This document shows, piece by piece, positions 31,528 through 42,178 of a stretch of 64,000 bases of DNA; within the stretch, counting starts at the first letter, position 1; every line of letters begins with the position of its first letter. The notes under the pieces were generated by a model. It saw only the letters and a program-made list of their open reading frames with translations. It was not told the origin of the DNA and made no database searches. Source of the stretch: Calcarisporiella thermophila CBS 279.70 (lineage: Eukaryota; Calcarisporiellomycota). Made by a program: the position numbers and the translations under genes. The stretch lies in assembly GCF_041956535.1 (NCBI RefSeq), contig NW_027192207.1, forward strand, positions 467,374-531,373, given 5' to 3'.

Positions 31528-33549
31528 ATGCTCCTTCGAACCTTTCCTGTTCTTCTCCTATACCTCTCCGCGGCCTCATGTCAGGATTTCCACCGCTTCG
31601 ATCTGCGGCTAGACAAATCTACCTTATTACATCGGTACGATTATTCTCATTCACAAAAATTCCAGCGCCGCGATCCTCCCCCTTCGCCTCCTCAGCCCCC
31701 TCTCGCTACAAACACCGCTCAAGACAGCCCATCGGGGCCGCCTCTAAACTCATCCGCATCTGATCCGATTATAAAACTACAGGATGGGGTAGCTGTCTTG
31801 TTCGCAAACAGCTCGCTCGCGGCCCCACAAGGCACCGTTTTTCAGATAGATTTGAACTGTAACATGTCAGCTGCATCATGCAATCGTATCGGCCAGGCTG
31901 CAGCGAATGCCGCAACTTGGATCACTTCCCTTCTAGATATAAGAGAGTCAAAGAAAATCAAGTACGTGAGCAAACCGCCGATTTTTTTCGAGCTAGAGTG
32001 ATTAATGGGTTGTTCTTAGATTGAATTTAGCTTATCGAAGTTTTTGTACCGAAAAATGTGACAACAAGACTCTCGGATGGTCTTCCTCTTCAGCACAAGT
32101 ATGCGTTGGCATTTTTCTTTGCCCCCTTATTATTAGCTCACTGTCCTATTATATAGTGGACTCTCCCGGGACTCCAAGGCATTGATCCAAATTATCTCTA
32201 TCCCCAGTCCCTCGCAAAGCAACTTTCGCCTTTCGATTTGCAGTGGGCGGATTATGATATTATTACCGAGTTTAATTCAGATGTGGTCGAAAACAAGATC
32301 TGGTTCAAGGTAAAAAAAAACCAAGATCAGCAATGGCCTGGTCTACTGGTTGTAGGCAACAATCTTTGGGATCTAATCTCCGTAATGTATAGGCCGATAA
32401 CACCACAATTGGTCCAAAGCAAATTGATTTTGAGTACCTGTTGTTACATGAAATAATACACGGTCTTGGGGTGATGAGGTAGCGATGATAATTTAACACC
32501 CTCTCCAATGGACATCCGATTCTAACTCAAAATACCCTTTAGCTCATGGGCGCCCTATTTTCTGCCGCCGTCCTCGTTCTATACCCCACTGATATCACCT
32601 CCGTTCACTCCTGAGCAGTTAAAGATACTCACGCCGCCGCCCTCGTTTAACCAGGATCCTGAAACCAACGTATGTGTATTCAAATTTATAATCAGCATAT
32701 ATATATATATATTCACGACCATCTAATGCCTCTCTGTTGCTATAGCTAACGCGGCTCTCTGGCTTTCTTCCCAGCGTCATTTTTGACAAATATCTACTGA
32801 TGAATGGCGTGAACGTGATGTATCCGCCGCTGGATGAGATGTCACAAAAAATCCGTTCGGTATGCTATGAGGGCAACGGCACCCTGGCCCTCAACTTTGT
32901 GCAGTCCTTGCTGGAGAGCCCGGAGGCTTACAATCTATCACGATTATTATACGATACTTCCGGTTACCCCAACTCTGTTTTGTTTCGCTTCCCTCCCAAT
33001 GTGCGGCTGAACCCTCCCACAGCACCCCAAGGGTTTATCGTGATGCAAACCTCCAACATGCAGCAATCGATATTGGCCCAATTCCCTGAGCATCCGGGGG
33101 CCAAGAATGCAAGTGAGGTCAGTGCCGGGGAGAACATTCTTTTGCGGGAAACGGGATCCCTCTTTGCATCCACCACCCCCTTTTCTCATTTTGCCGACGG
33201 TAGTCCCATCATGAAAGAAGAGGTGATCTATGGAAAGACCTTGGAGGAAATAACTGGAGTTGGCGAGGGGAATCGGACCGCCAACCCAGCTCTTGCGGCC
33301 CAAGTTCTAGGAAATGCAGTGCTGGGGATGCTGGAGGCTCTGGGGTATAGCACCAAAATCAAGCGACTGGAATTGCCCGCCGCTGCCAGCGCAGATCCTC
33401 ATTGGCTGCCTCGCAAGCCGAAGTGCAGACCTGTTCCCTCCCACAATGCGGTGGACGATGGGTCTAGCTCCAAAGCATCATCGCTGCCCGCCGAGGTGTT
33501 CTGGGGGGTTGGCACCTGGCTAGCCGCCGCGTTGATTTTTGTTGTATAG
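31528..33549 (+). CDS. Secreted HEXXH zinc metalloprotease, GPI-type
   Basis: Six exons join in phase: 31528-31961, 32020-32098, 32157-32309, 32393-32478, 32543-32669 and 32746-33549, giving 560 aa. A signal peptide (MLLRTFPVLLLYLSAASC) is followed by a Pro-rich segment. The zinc motif is HEIIHGLG, followed by VMSSWAPYF; the HExxHxxG core is complete, and a splice falls just after it. Potential disulphide cysteines occur before the motif (CNMSAASC, FCTEKC). The C-terminus (EVFWGVGTWLAAALIFVV) fits a GPI signal. The HGLG-x2-SSW pattern recalls a group of uncharacterised fungal surface proteins rather than the M8 leishmanolysins, whose third ligand is far downstream. The substrate is unknown; degradation of extracellular protein or wall remodelling are possible roles. 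Confidence 0.82.
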
Positions 33550-33889
33550 GGTTGGAGGGCGCGTTTTTGCTTATCATATTTATTTCATGTTTACAAGTTA
33601 GGTCAACTTTACACACTTCATTCCCCATCTCCCTCATTTATTTATTTGATATATTCCCTTTTTCCACTGGCATTGCTGATTGTATTATAATTCTCAACCC
33701 CTCTTCTTTTTTGTATGTTCTGTTTCCCGCACGGTCGATCCGCCCCCTCCAACTGTAACTTCAATTTAAGATGCCACCAACACGATGTAGTCACAATTTT
33801 AATAATATAAAAGTCCATGTGAGTCTGGAGTCTCCCTCTCCCCCATTCATAATGCAGTCCATGTTAATTTAAACAACAATCTAGTAATT
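33550..33889. other. Intergenic spacer
   Basis: Pyrimidine-rich sequence lies between the metalloprotease stop and the carrier start. It holds the 3' UTR of the first gene and the promoter of the second. No gene is seen. Confidence 0.45.
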
Positions 33890-35128
33890 ATGCCGATACC
33901 GCCCACTATCCTCCCAGACGGCACCTACCTTCCCCTTCCGTCCTCCTCCGATTCGCTCCCGCGGATCCTCCCATACCGATTTCTTGTTACACTTCTTCTT
34001 GGTCAACTCCTTTCTCTTTGCATCACAGCCACCAACACCATTAATGAGCAGCTGCATAGAAACGCCGGCATCTCAGTGCCAACCACCCAAATCTTTCTTG
34101 CCTATGTGGCGTTGGCCGTGGGTTTCGGGGGTGTCATAGTATGGAAACAGGGATGGAAAGGGTGGTGGGAGGTGATGAGAATAGGAGGGTGGAGATGTAA
34201 GTGTGCTAATATTTGGACTATGGATCGATGCGGATTTTGGATCAACTTACCATTCCACCTAATCAACTAGACATTCTCTTGGGTTTTGTGGATGTGCAGG
34301 CAAACTATTTCATCAATAAGGCATTTTCGCACACAACTATCCTGTCTGCAATGCTGATCGACAGCTGGTCGATCCCTTGCGTGGTGCTGCTCTCCCGCAC
34401 TTTTCTACGGCACTCGTATCACTCCACGCAATATCTCGGCGTGGCCGCATGCCTTCTGGGACTCGGCCTGCTCATATGGAGCGACGTGATGAGCGGGCGA
34501 ATAAAAGATGGGAACGACATAGAAGGAAAAGAAAGGATTTTGGGCGACCTTATGGCGCTCGTCGGCGCAACGTGCTATGCGATCTCGAATGTGGCGGAGG
34601 AATGGATGGTGCGTGGTGGGCGGATACGGGAAGTCGTGGGAGGATTGGGGCTCTGGGGCGCCATCATTAGCGGTATTCAACTGTAAGTAAAAAGTAGAGT
34701 AGAACCGATGTTTTGACGGAAAAATGGCTAATGCTTTAAGTTGCCTATTAGAGTGGTCCTGGAGAGAAATGAGATACTCGCTATTCCCTGGACCTTCTCA
34801 GCCATAAGTTTAATTCTAGTCTTTGATGTAGCGCTTGTCTGTCTATACTCACTTGCACCTGTCCTCTTCTGCCTCTCCTCGGCAACCTTCTTTAACCTCT
34901 CATTGCTAACGAGCGACTTCTATGGCCTGCTAGTGGCCATGATCTTCTTCCACATTCAAGTAAGTGATTATTCTTCTACTCCAGAACCTATTGCCTGCGG
35001 GCGCTGCGCTTCTTTTGGAGAAGGAAGCCGCTAATGCACCCTGTCCTTTCTAGGCCAACGCCTTGTATTTCCTTGCGTTCCTGACCATCGTGGGAGGCAT
35101 ATTTGTGTACAATATGGACTCTACCTAA
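33890..35128 (+). CDS. SLC35F1/F2-type solute carrier
   Basis: Four exons join in phase: 33890-34196, 34271-34682, 34752-34959 and 35054-35128, giving 333 aa. About ten hydrophobic segments are seen, as in the drug/metabolite transporter superfamily. The family signature YILLGFVDVQANYFINKAF (across the first splice) followed by TTILSAMLIDSWSIPCVVLLS and CYAISNVAEEW matches SLC35F1/F2/F6 proteins (DUF914). Such proteins are integral to Golgi, endosomal or plasma membranes; substrates are mostly unknown. The final short exon ends IVGGIFVYNMDST. The start at 33890 leaves a short cytosolic N-terminus of usual size. It lies tail to tail with the bestrophin gene. Confidence 0.9.
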
Positions 35129-35396
35129 GCACCAAGAACCCATGTTTCTAACTTATCATCTATATACCACATTCATATTTATGCTGTCCCACCCATTCAA
35201 GCCATCATTAAATTATTTCTTAACTGGGAGGGGGGGGGGGTAGCGGGAGAAGATAAAGTGTGGAATCGGCCAAAGCAGGCAGACAAATAAAAATAATGCA
35301 CTGAAAAACGACAAGGATGAATCATGAATGGGGTGTGTCATAAGATTGGGAGAGTGGGGGAGAAAGATAGGGAGAAAAGACATGACTTTAAAAATG

Positions 35397-36696
35397 CTAA
35401 TTAGCCATCACCTCACACCCCTCCTCAACAAACGGAGTGGGAGGACAGTGTGTGAGTAAGAACTCCAGCTCGCCCTTCAACTCATTCACGAACTCCTCGA
35501 TCTTCAGATCATTTGGATCATATCCAAAAGGCGATTCGATCTCGGAGGCTATACCATCGATCCCAATCAAGGTGAATGCGATCAAAGTGACGACGGGGAT
35601 CACAGCCCATTTCAGCTCATGCACCAGCGTGAAAGGAAGCGCGACACAGTACATGGTGACGGTTTGCTTGAGGTGGATGTTATAGGCGGACGGGATGGGC
35701 GTGCGCAGAATGCGTTCCAAAATGGTCAGAGTGTCGGTGAGGGTGGAGAGGGATGCGGAGAGTGAATTGGAGAGGGTGGAGTCGATTTTGCTATTACGGC
35801 GCTGCTTGGCGATCCAGTAGGCAATACGAAGGAGTATTTCGAGAGGCAGCGACATCGTCGGCTGACCCAGGTATTTGGGGGGCATGTTGGGACCGGAGGA
35901 TTGATAGGATTGAAACCCGTTATAGAGAAGAGGAGCTATTTCATCGGAAGTGGTGATTCCATTTGAATTGGCCGGAGTGGGGTAGGGGCGTGAAGGGGCT
36001 TTGGCATCTGGGTGAGAGTTTCGGGGAGGCCAGTCATCTGGAAGGAGGCCTACCATATCTGTTCACATAGAATACAGGTTGGCATCAATATATGCTCTGC
36101 AATCCATTGTTGGATGAATACCACCTTCATAGTCAGCCCCAAGTTCTCCTCTCAAATGATGCTGGACAGCCACGATGAATGCAATTGTCAGCCGCATTGC
36201 TTTCACCTTCTCCGCCCTATCATCCTCTCCTTTCTCTGGAACTGCGTACCACATTGTCCGTAAGAGGGTTCTGATGGTAGCGGTAATTTGCTGAAACGCG
36301 CGCCGTCCCTCATAGAAGCGGTCATATGCGCCATTGGTACGAAACACAAGCAGCATTCCAACCACGATGGACATCGAAGGCACGATGGTGATTGGTAGGG
36401 CAATATTCCACCCTCGGCTGTAGGCAAAAGCAATGAGTGCGGAGAATAGGCTTATTAACAGAATGCTGGGGAAGATGTTGGGAAGAACCTAAGAGGATAG
36501 AGTAGCGAATTAATGGTGGATTCCATGCACTTATGAGAATGGGACCGCGTTTGCATTGATGTAATGGATCAAGTGTCCAAACTGCGCGCTGCAAACTCCC
36601 GTTCAACGCGGCTCCATTTCCCACCAAGCTTACCGATCCCTTCCACCTGAGAAAATCAGGCCGCCTCCAGGCCGAGTATCTACACCGGTTGTGCAT
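35397..36696 (-). CDS. Bestrophin / UPF0187 family anion channel
   Basis: Three exons join in phase: 36696-36634, 36488-36125 and 36058-35397, giving 362 aa. The N-terminus has RRPDFLRWKGSVLPNIFPSI, the family hallmark before helix 1. The second exon carries the central signature VGMLLVFRTNGAYDRFYEGR. After the last splice the sequence reads DYEDMVGLLPDDWPP, then a variable loop and the paired helices with PFGYDPNDLKIEEF, a conserved acidic cluster near the C-terminus. Fungal UPF0187 proteins are presumed chloride or anion channels of internal or plasma membranes. The 66-nt second intron begins GTGGTA. The gene is divergent from the WD40 gene at 37319 and convergent with the carrier gene. Confidence 0.9.
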
Positions 36697-37318
36697 GATT
36701 AGGGGGTATTCAAGGAAAGACTAGGCGAGATGGAAAATGTTAAATAAAATGAAGGATAGAATGATGTCTCAATAGCCAGAGAACGATTAGTTCGGGCTCC
36801 AAGGGGAAGGATTTTGGATGTCTCGGATCCTCGGATTTGGAGCCACGCTCTAAAAAAGAATTTAAGGTTATCCAGTTCGCGGTCCTCCGCCAGCCTTGTT
36901 GCGAGGAAAAGAGAGTTTGAAGTTTTTCTTACATTTTTTTTTTTCTTTAACAGACTCCGGACCTGATCTTGTTAGCGCATTTCTTGTTCTTCCTCTCCTA
37001 ATTCCCTCTCCTTCGTTTTGCTTCGTTGACATTGGTCAAGGCCGTAATCCTCATCCAAGGCCGAAGCTTTTTTTACTCCTATTCTTTTTTCTCGGCTTTT
37101 CTTTTCTCTTCTTTTCTTTCCATTTTCTTCTCCACTTGCTCCATTTTCTAAAGGGTTTGTGAGATCTCTCCGACTTAGTTTTATTTTTGACGGAGCCACG
37201 ATCCGAGCTGGAGGATAGCCCACCCAAGCACGACCAAACTGTTCGCTGTTACGCGTAGATTTCTATCGCGAAAACCGTCCTTGAAGGACCCCCATCAGCT
37301 CCCATTTCCATAATCCTA
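36697..37318. promoter_or_regulatory. Divergent promoter region
   Basis: About 620 bp separate the bestrophin (-) and WD40 (+) start codons. Long CT/T-rich tracts at 36929-36955 and 37069-37150 precede the WD40 gene, as is common in fungal promoters. No other gene is seen. Confidence 0.45.
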
Positions 37319-38988
37319 ATGGAAGAAACCGATTCTCCTACATCCGATCCCTCCTCTCCCCCTCGATCCCCAATTCTCCCCTCTGCCATCAACGAAGATG
37401 AATTTCCCCAGAAATCTACAACTCAGATTCCTTCTGAGAAGGAGGATTCACCCCTGCCCTCTCCTCGTCGCACCCCTAGTCACCCCACCACCTCTTCCAC
37501 GACGGTGACGGAGCGCAAGCATGTGTTGCGGTACGATGCATCCTGGCCAATCTACGGCCTCGACTGGAGTCGACGGCCATCGGAGCAGGAAGCATGGCGA
37601 TTAGCCCTAGGGAGTTTGATGGAGGATTGTGTAAATAAGGTGCGGCATTGGCCCTTCTTTTTGGCTTAGCTCTGCACAGCTGACCATCTGAATTTCATTT
37701 TGGTGTGTAGCTTCAGGTTGTAACCCTCCCGGAGTACGTTGCCTCCGTGGAAGTGCATTCTTCGCGTGGAGACTTTGCTGTGCTAGCAGAGACGGATATA
37801 GGATACCCGGTGACTAAAGTCTTGTGGGAACCGTGGAAGGTTGCTATTCCTACTGTGTTCTCCTTTCCTGCGTGTATGCGTCTCTAACCCTACTTTCTTT
37901 TCATGCAAAGGGGGGAAGCAGTTCGACCGACTTGCTGGCAACCACATCGGACTTTGTGCGAATATGGGAGCTTGGATCGAGTGAATCCGAGGACAACAAC
38001 TTGGTGGGCAAGGGTGAGAGCGCGCCACGACAGAGTTTGGGCTTGAAGGCGACCCTGAAAAACGTAAGATGTCCCCATCCTATTGTTCCGCCTTGGAGAA
38101 GATCAGGGCGTGGTGCTGATGATTTGCATCTACGTTTTCTTTCTCTCCCTCCTCTCTAGACAAAATCTGACTTCTCTGCCCCCCTCACTTCGATCGACTG
38201 GTGTGAGTCGGATCCCGCCCTCCTAGTCTCAAGTAGCATTGATACAACCTGCACGCTCTGGAACGTGGAGACCCAACAGACGACAATACAGCTCGTGGCG
38301 CATGAAAAGGAGGTCTATGACGTAGCCTTCATGCCTGGAAGCGCCTCTATTTTCGCAACGGTAGGGGCCGATGGGACAGCGCGTCTATTTGACACGCGCT
38401 GCCTGGAGCAGTCGCGCATCATTTACTCATCTCCCTTCTCGCCTGTGAACGCAAATTCCCTCCCCGTGATTCCCGGCGTGTCTCTGCTTCGGCTGCAGTT
38501 CAACAAGATCAATGCAAATTTGATAGCAACCCTACACGTGGCCACCAATATTGTGCATGTACTGGATATTAGGACATCGCAGCCACTAGTGGAATTGAGG
38601 GGCCATTCTTCTCCAGTGAATGCCATCGGCTGGGCGCCCCATTTGTCAAATTTGCTGGTGTCTGGAGGTAATGGGTGCAATAGAGATGGAAAAAGGCGGC
38701 CATTCTTGCATGCTAACCCATCCCCCCCCCCCCCCCTCCTTCTCTTTTTTTTCTTCCTCTTCATTAGGGGATGACTCTCAAGTGCTGGTGTGGGACCTTG
38801 ACGATCCTAGCTCGTACGCCCCTCATCTCCCGCCTGGTGCGCCTCCCCCAACGGCCCAAAAAATTGTTCACCATCCGATCCTCGCCTACACCGCGGATGC
38901 AGAGGTGAACCAGCTGTGCTGGAGTGGAGTCATGCCAGACCGAATGGGCATCAGTTTCGGAAGGCGATTGCAGGTGTTGAAGATTTAA
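37319..38988 (+). CDS. WD40 protein of the DCAF7/HAN11/TTG1 family
   Basis: Five exons join in phase: 37319-37639, 37711-37839, 37911-38063, 38160-38667 and 38768-38988, giving 443 aa. A Ser/Pro-rich N-terminus of about 70 aa is followed by seven WD blades aligned to human DCAF7: RYDASWPIYGLDWS, DLLATTSDFVRIWE, SDFSAPLTSIDWCESDP, SSSIDTTCTLWNVET, IAHDKEVYDVAF-like LVAHEKEVYDVAF, ATVGADGTARLFD, and the final ILAYTADAEVNQLCWS. DCAF7 is a scaffold for DYRK/HIPK kinases and for CUL4 ligases; in plants TTG1 organises transcription complexes. The N-terminal extension is longer than in DCAF7. The second intron has a weak donor (GTTGCT) but keeps the frame. Confidence 0.93.
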
Positions 38989-39759
38989 CTTATTGACTCT
39001 TACCAAGCTAATCTTATGCCTTTGAAGTTGGAGAAAGGACGCTTAATTCTTCTTTTTTTTTCTATTTTTCATTGGTCTTCTTTTTTTAGCACACTTTACC
39101 CTTTTTATAGTCTCCTTTTCTTTCTTTTTTTTTTTTCTTTTCTCGCGAAATGTTGTTGTTTATTTCTCCTTTTTCTTTTTTTTTTCCCACCGCTTATTAT
39201 GGATAGATGATTGCCTTTTTTATCTAATTAAAGGTGACCTAGTAGTATATCGGGATAGGAATGAATGGATTTTCATTATGTTTCAATCCATTTAATAGAT
39301 GCGGCGCATTTCCAGAGTCAAGATTCTCGTCCTCTCCATACTCGCTCTATTAACTTGGATCCATCGAGCCTACTTCTAAACCAAGCTAAGCTTCAGAAAA
39401 CAATAACAAAGCCTCTTTCGCGTCCACCTATCACCTCTTTCCACGGACAAGTGCTGATCGATGCATGTCAATCCCCCCCCCCCTCCCCCAATGCAATCCC
39501 CCCAAGTCCTTCCTTGAAAGGGTTTGATGAGGGATCAGGGCAAGAGTCGATCGCGAACAAAACCTATTTAAGGGACCAGGAATGTAAGGGAAGAAGAGGT
39601 GTGCTCCTTATCACTACCCTCTACTCTCTCCACCACCACCACCACCTCCTCCTCCCCCCTCCACCACACACTCCTTCTCTCAACTCTCATCTCTACTGCC
39701 TTTCCAGCCTCTACACTCCCACACTTAGAACCCACTCAGATTCCTCATCGAATCATAGT
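38989..39759. other. Intergenic region with CT-rich promoter
   Basis: The first part is T-rich 3' flank. Before the small secreted gene a TATTTAA element (about 39565) is followed by CCACCACCACC and CT-rich sequence up to 39720, a typical leader for a highly expressed fungal gene. The open frame that runs through this leader has no family resemblance. Confidence 0.4.
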
Positions 39760-39942
39760 ATGAAGTTTTATTATCTTCTCCTCCTCCTGGCCACGCTCCT
39801 TTTGGTGAACGCCCACTCATTCACCATTGAAGACGCTCAAAACTGTATCAAGGACTGTAACGACGACCACGACGACTCCGAAACCGTGACCGAATGCCAG
39901 ACATGGTGTCTGCAGCGCTACCGGGATGAACAGGAAAACTAA
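39760..39942 (+). CDS. 60-residue secreted peptide with paired CX3C motif
   Basis: A single exon encodes 60 aa. A strong signal peptide (MKFYYLLLLLATLLLVNA) leaves a mature peptide of about 42 aa. It has exactly four cysteines spaced C-x3-C-x12-C-x3-C (CIKDC, then CQTWC) inside an acidic segment rich in Asp and Glu. The start at 39760 is chosen because the signal peptide begins there; an upstream in-frame extension has no conserved look. The layout resembles the C-terminal module of the protein at 22210. A CT-rich leader with a TATTTAA element precedes it. Secreted Cys peptides act as effectors, antimicrobials or wall components in fungi; which applies here is unknown. Confidence 0.72.
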   Translation: MKFYYLLLLLATLLLVNAHSFTIEDAQNCIKDCNDDHDDSETVTECQTWCLQRYRDEQEN

Positions 39943-40688
39943 GCTAAACTAAATATACGAGCAAAAAGAACCAACCTCCTCTTCCCCATTTTGACGAATT
40001 TTTCAGCCTTGTTCTTAATCTTTCCTGTAAACACATTGCCACTAGAACATCATTGAATAAAGACAGCATACATACTCAGCGACTATCTGAAAACTCCCCC
40101 CCCCCCCCCCCCATGATGAAATGTTGACTAGGCTGTATGTAAAGAGGCAGAATGGATATCATACCGATCGTAGAAATTCTCTCAGGGGGGATCATGAAGG
40201 GAGAGAGAAGATCGGATCAGCCTCACCGCTTCAATTATGTTGACATGCGATCTGCGGAAAATGTTAATTAGAATGGAATGACATGATTGGGGGGGGGAGA
40301 GGAACGTGGCAAAGTGTGGCCCTAAACGTGGTTGCGTGAGTAATCGCATGCGGAAGTTAATTCTAACACGGGGATGCATGGGATGGGAACACTCCGAACC
40401 TTAGGCAATTCGACTCGCTTGGCATAAAAAGCTCTAATTCTTTATTTTTTTTTCTCTATAGAAAGATATTAAACGGTATCATTTAAAAAGATAAGGGATT
40501 ATAACACCATTCAATCTTGGGGTATTTCATAAAGGAAAAAAAATTCACGGGATAAAAAGAATATAAACCACTTCATAATTAGAAAATCATAATAAGAAAA
40601 TGGGGAGATAGTCTACAAATGTGGGACGCCCCATCGATCCAATGATGCGCTCACATAAGACGAAAATATAGTGGGAGAAATAGGATTA
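39943..40688. other. Convergent intergenic spacer
   Basis: The spacer contains a 17-nt C run at 40096-40112 and AT-rich sequence from 40430. An AATAAA at about 40057 could be the polyadenylation signal of the small peptide gene. No gene is seen. Confidence 0.45.
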
Positions 40689-42178
40689 TTAGTAGGTCAA
40701 CATATTCAGGAGCTGTGTAAATGGACTGTTTTCATCCTCAACATCCAGGCCTTCTGGAAACATGCCCGCAGTGGGATCTTGTGCCTCCATTGCAGCCTCG
40801 AAATTGCCCTCTGCAGAGAGCATGGACGGATCCTCTTGCTGGGGTTCCATGGGTAGTGTGGCGGGCTCCTCCTCAGGAACAGGGAGAGCATCCGAATTGT
40901 CTAGTTTTGTGTAAGCCTTTTGGGCGTGGGCTTTGTGATGGTGGTGACTTTGATGATGGTGATGGTGATGAGCGTTATGGTGGTGATCGTGGTGATGATG
41001 ATGGTGGTGGTGGTCGTGGTGGTGGTTCGAGTGGTGATGATGGTGATGATGATGGCTATTATGATGGTGGTGATGGTGGTGGGAATGATGGGGGTGGTCA
41101 GCGGCATCGACCTCGTCATCCCCCTTGTTTGTTTCGTCTGTCTTCGTCATCTGGTCATAGTAGGGTGTCTTACTATCTTCGCCATCATCACCATCGTCCT
41201 TCCCGTAGGAATAGTAGACCTCGGGTCCCTCGTCCTTGTCGTCATCCTCGTCCAACTTTTCGTCGTCGCCCTCGTCATCGCCTTTATCAAAGTCAACGAT
41301 TGAATTGTCCAGGTCGCCAGCTGCCTCCCACCCAGGCAAGGATTCCTGTTGATCCCCTTGCAAGAGGTTGGGGACGATGGCATCGAGCAACTTGGAGGTA
41401 TCCAGGAGGTTGCCGGACAGATCGAGGCCACGCTTATGCTTGCTTCTCCGCATGAGATCCATCACGCTTTCGAACGCAAGATCAATATCGGCCAGGTCCC
41501 CGTTGCTCTCCTCCTCCTCGTCGTACTCTGACGGATAGTCTTCCAATCGATTGAGCCACCAGAGAGAATCGGCGGGGCCGTTGCTGGCGTAGATCGAGTT
41601 GTGGGGTGCCATTGGCCTTATCTTCTTTGGCATCTCCGGGAAATTGCGGAAGGGTGGGTAGTCCTCGTCGAAATCAAAGTCCTCCTTATCCTCCTCCTCT
41701 TCGTCATCGTCTTTGGGAGGTGGGGACATGTACACCTTGTGATGATTGGGTTTGGATTTGGGTTTAGATTTAGCTTTGGCTTTGGCTTTAGGTTTAGGCG
41801 TCACAGCATGAACGTGTTGGGGATGTGGGTGTTCAGAAGGAGAATTGAGACTGCAAGGTAAGGAGAAAAGAAAAAGAAAACAAAAGAATACACAATGCGT
41901 TAGGATCGAGCTAGGGCCTTGGCTTTCCACGGGAGCCATGAGAGTCCCCTGAGTTGGCTTATCTCAGGTAGGAGAGATGGGGAGGGGGATAGGATGGGAT
42001 GGGATGGGATGGGATGGGATGGGATGGGAGGGGAGGGGGCGAGCACTTACAGAGGTAACACCGACATATCCAGCCCCAAAGGGGTGTCTAGATTCAAGCC
42101 TCGGCGTTCATTTAATGCGACCGGCGCTGCTGTTGTCGTCACAACCAATGCCAAACTTATTAGAAAAAAGGATTGCAT
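40689..42178 (-). CDS. Secreted acidic protein with dense histidine tract
   Basis: Two exons are inferred, 42178-42051 and 41850-40689, giving 429 aa. The first exon supplies a signal peptide (MQSFFLISLALVVTTTAAP); the ATG at 41939 lies inside the 200-nt intron and is not used in this model. The mature protein has a Lys/Pro stretch, an Asp/Glu-rich central half (DDDEEEEDKEDFDFDEDYPP) and then about 60 residues (encoded near 40925-41105) in which most positions are His, broken by Asn, Asp, Ser and Gln. Such tracts bind Zn, Cu or Ni. No catalytic domain is seen. The C-terminus (FTQLLNMLTY) is mildly hydrophobic but too short for a GPI signal. A role in extracellular metal storage or buffering is inference. 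Pentanucleotide repeats lie in its intron and upstream. Confidence 0.8.
41992..42028. repeat. (GGGAT)n microsatellite in intron
   Basis: About seven tandem copies of GGGAT (CCCAT-type on the coding strand) lie within the single intron of the His-tract gene, close to its donor at 42050. Confidence 0.9.

Noticed and set aside
31528-33549. Leishmanolysin (M8) assignment for the metalloprotease
   Set aside because: The HEXXH motif alone suggested M8, but the residues after it and the cysteine pattern do not fit that family.
40920-41303. Val/Met-rich plus-strand frame opposite the His tract
   Set aside because: It is the mirror of repeated His/Asp codons. The minus-strand frame has a signal-peptide exon and proper splice sites.
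41851-41939. ATG at 41939 as start of the His-tract protein
   Set aside because: It lies inside an intron. The upstream exon gives a better signal peptide and joins in phase.
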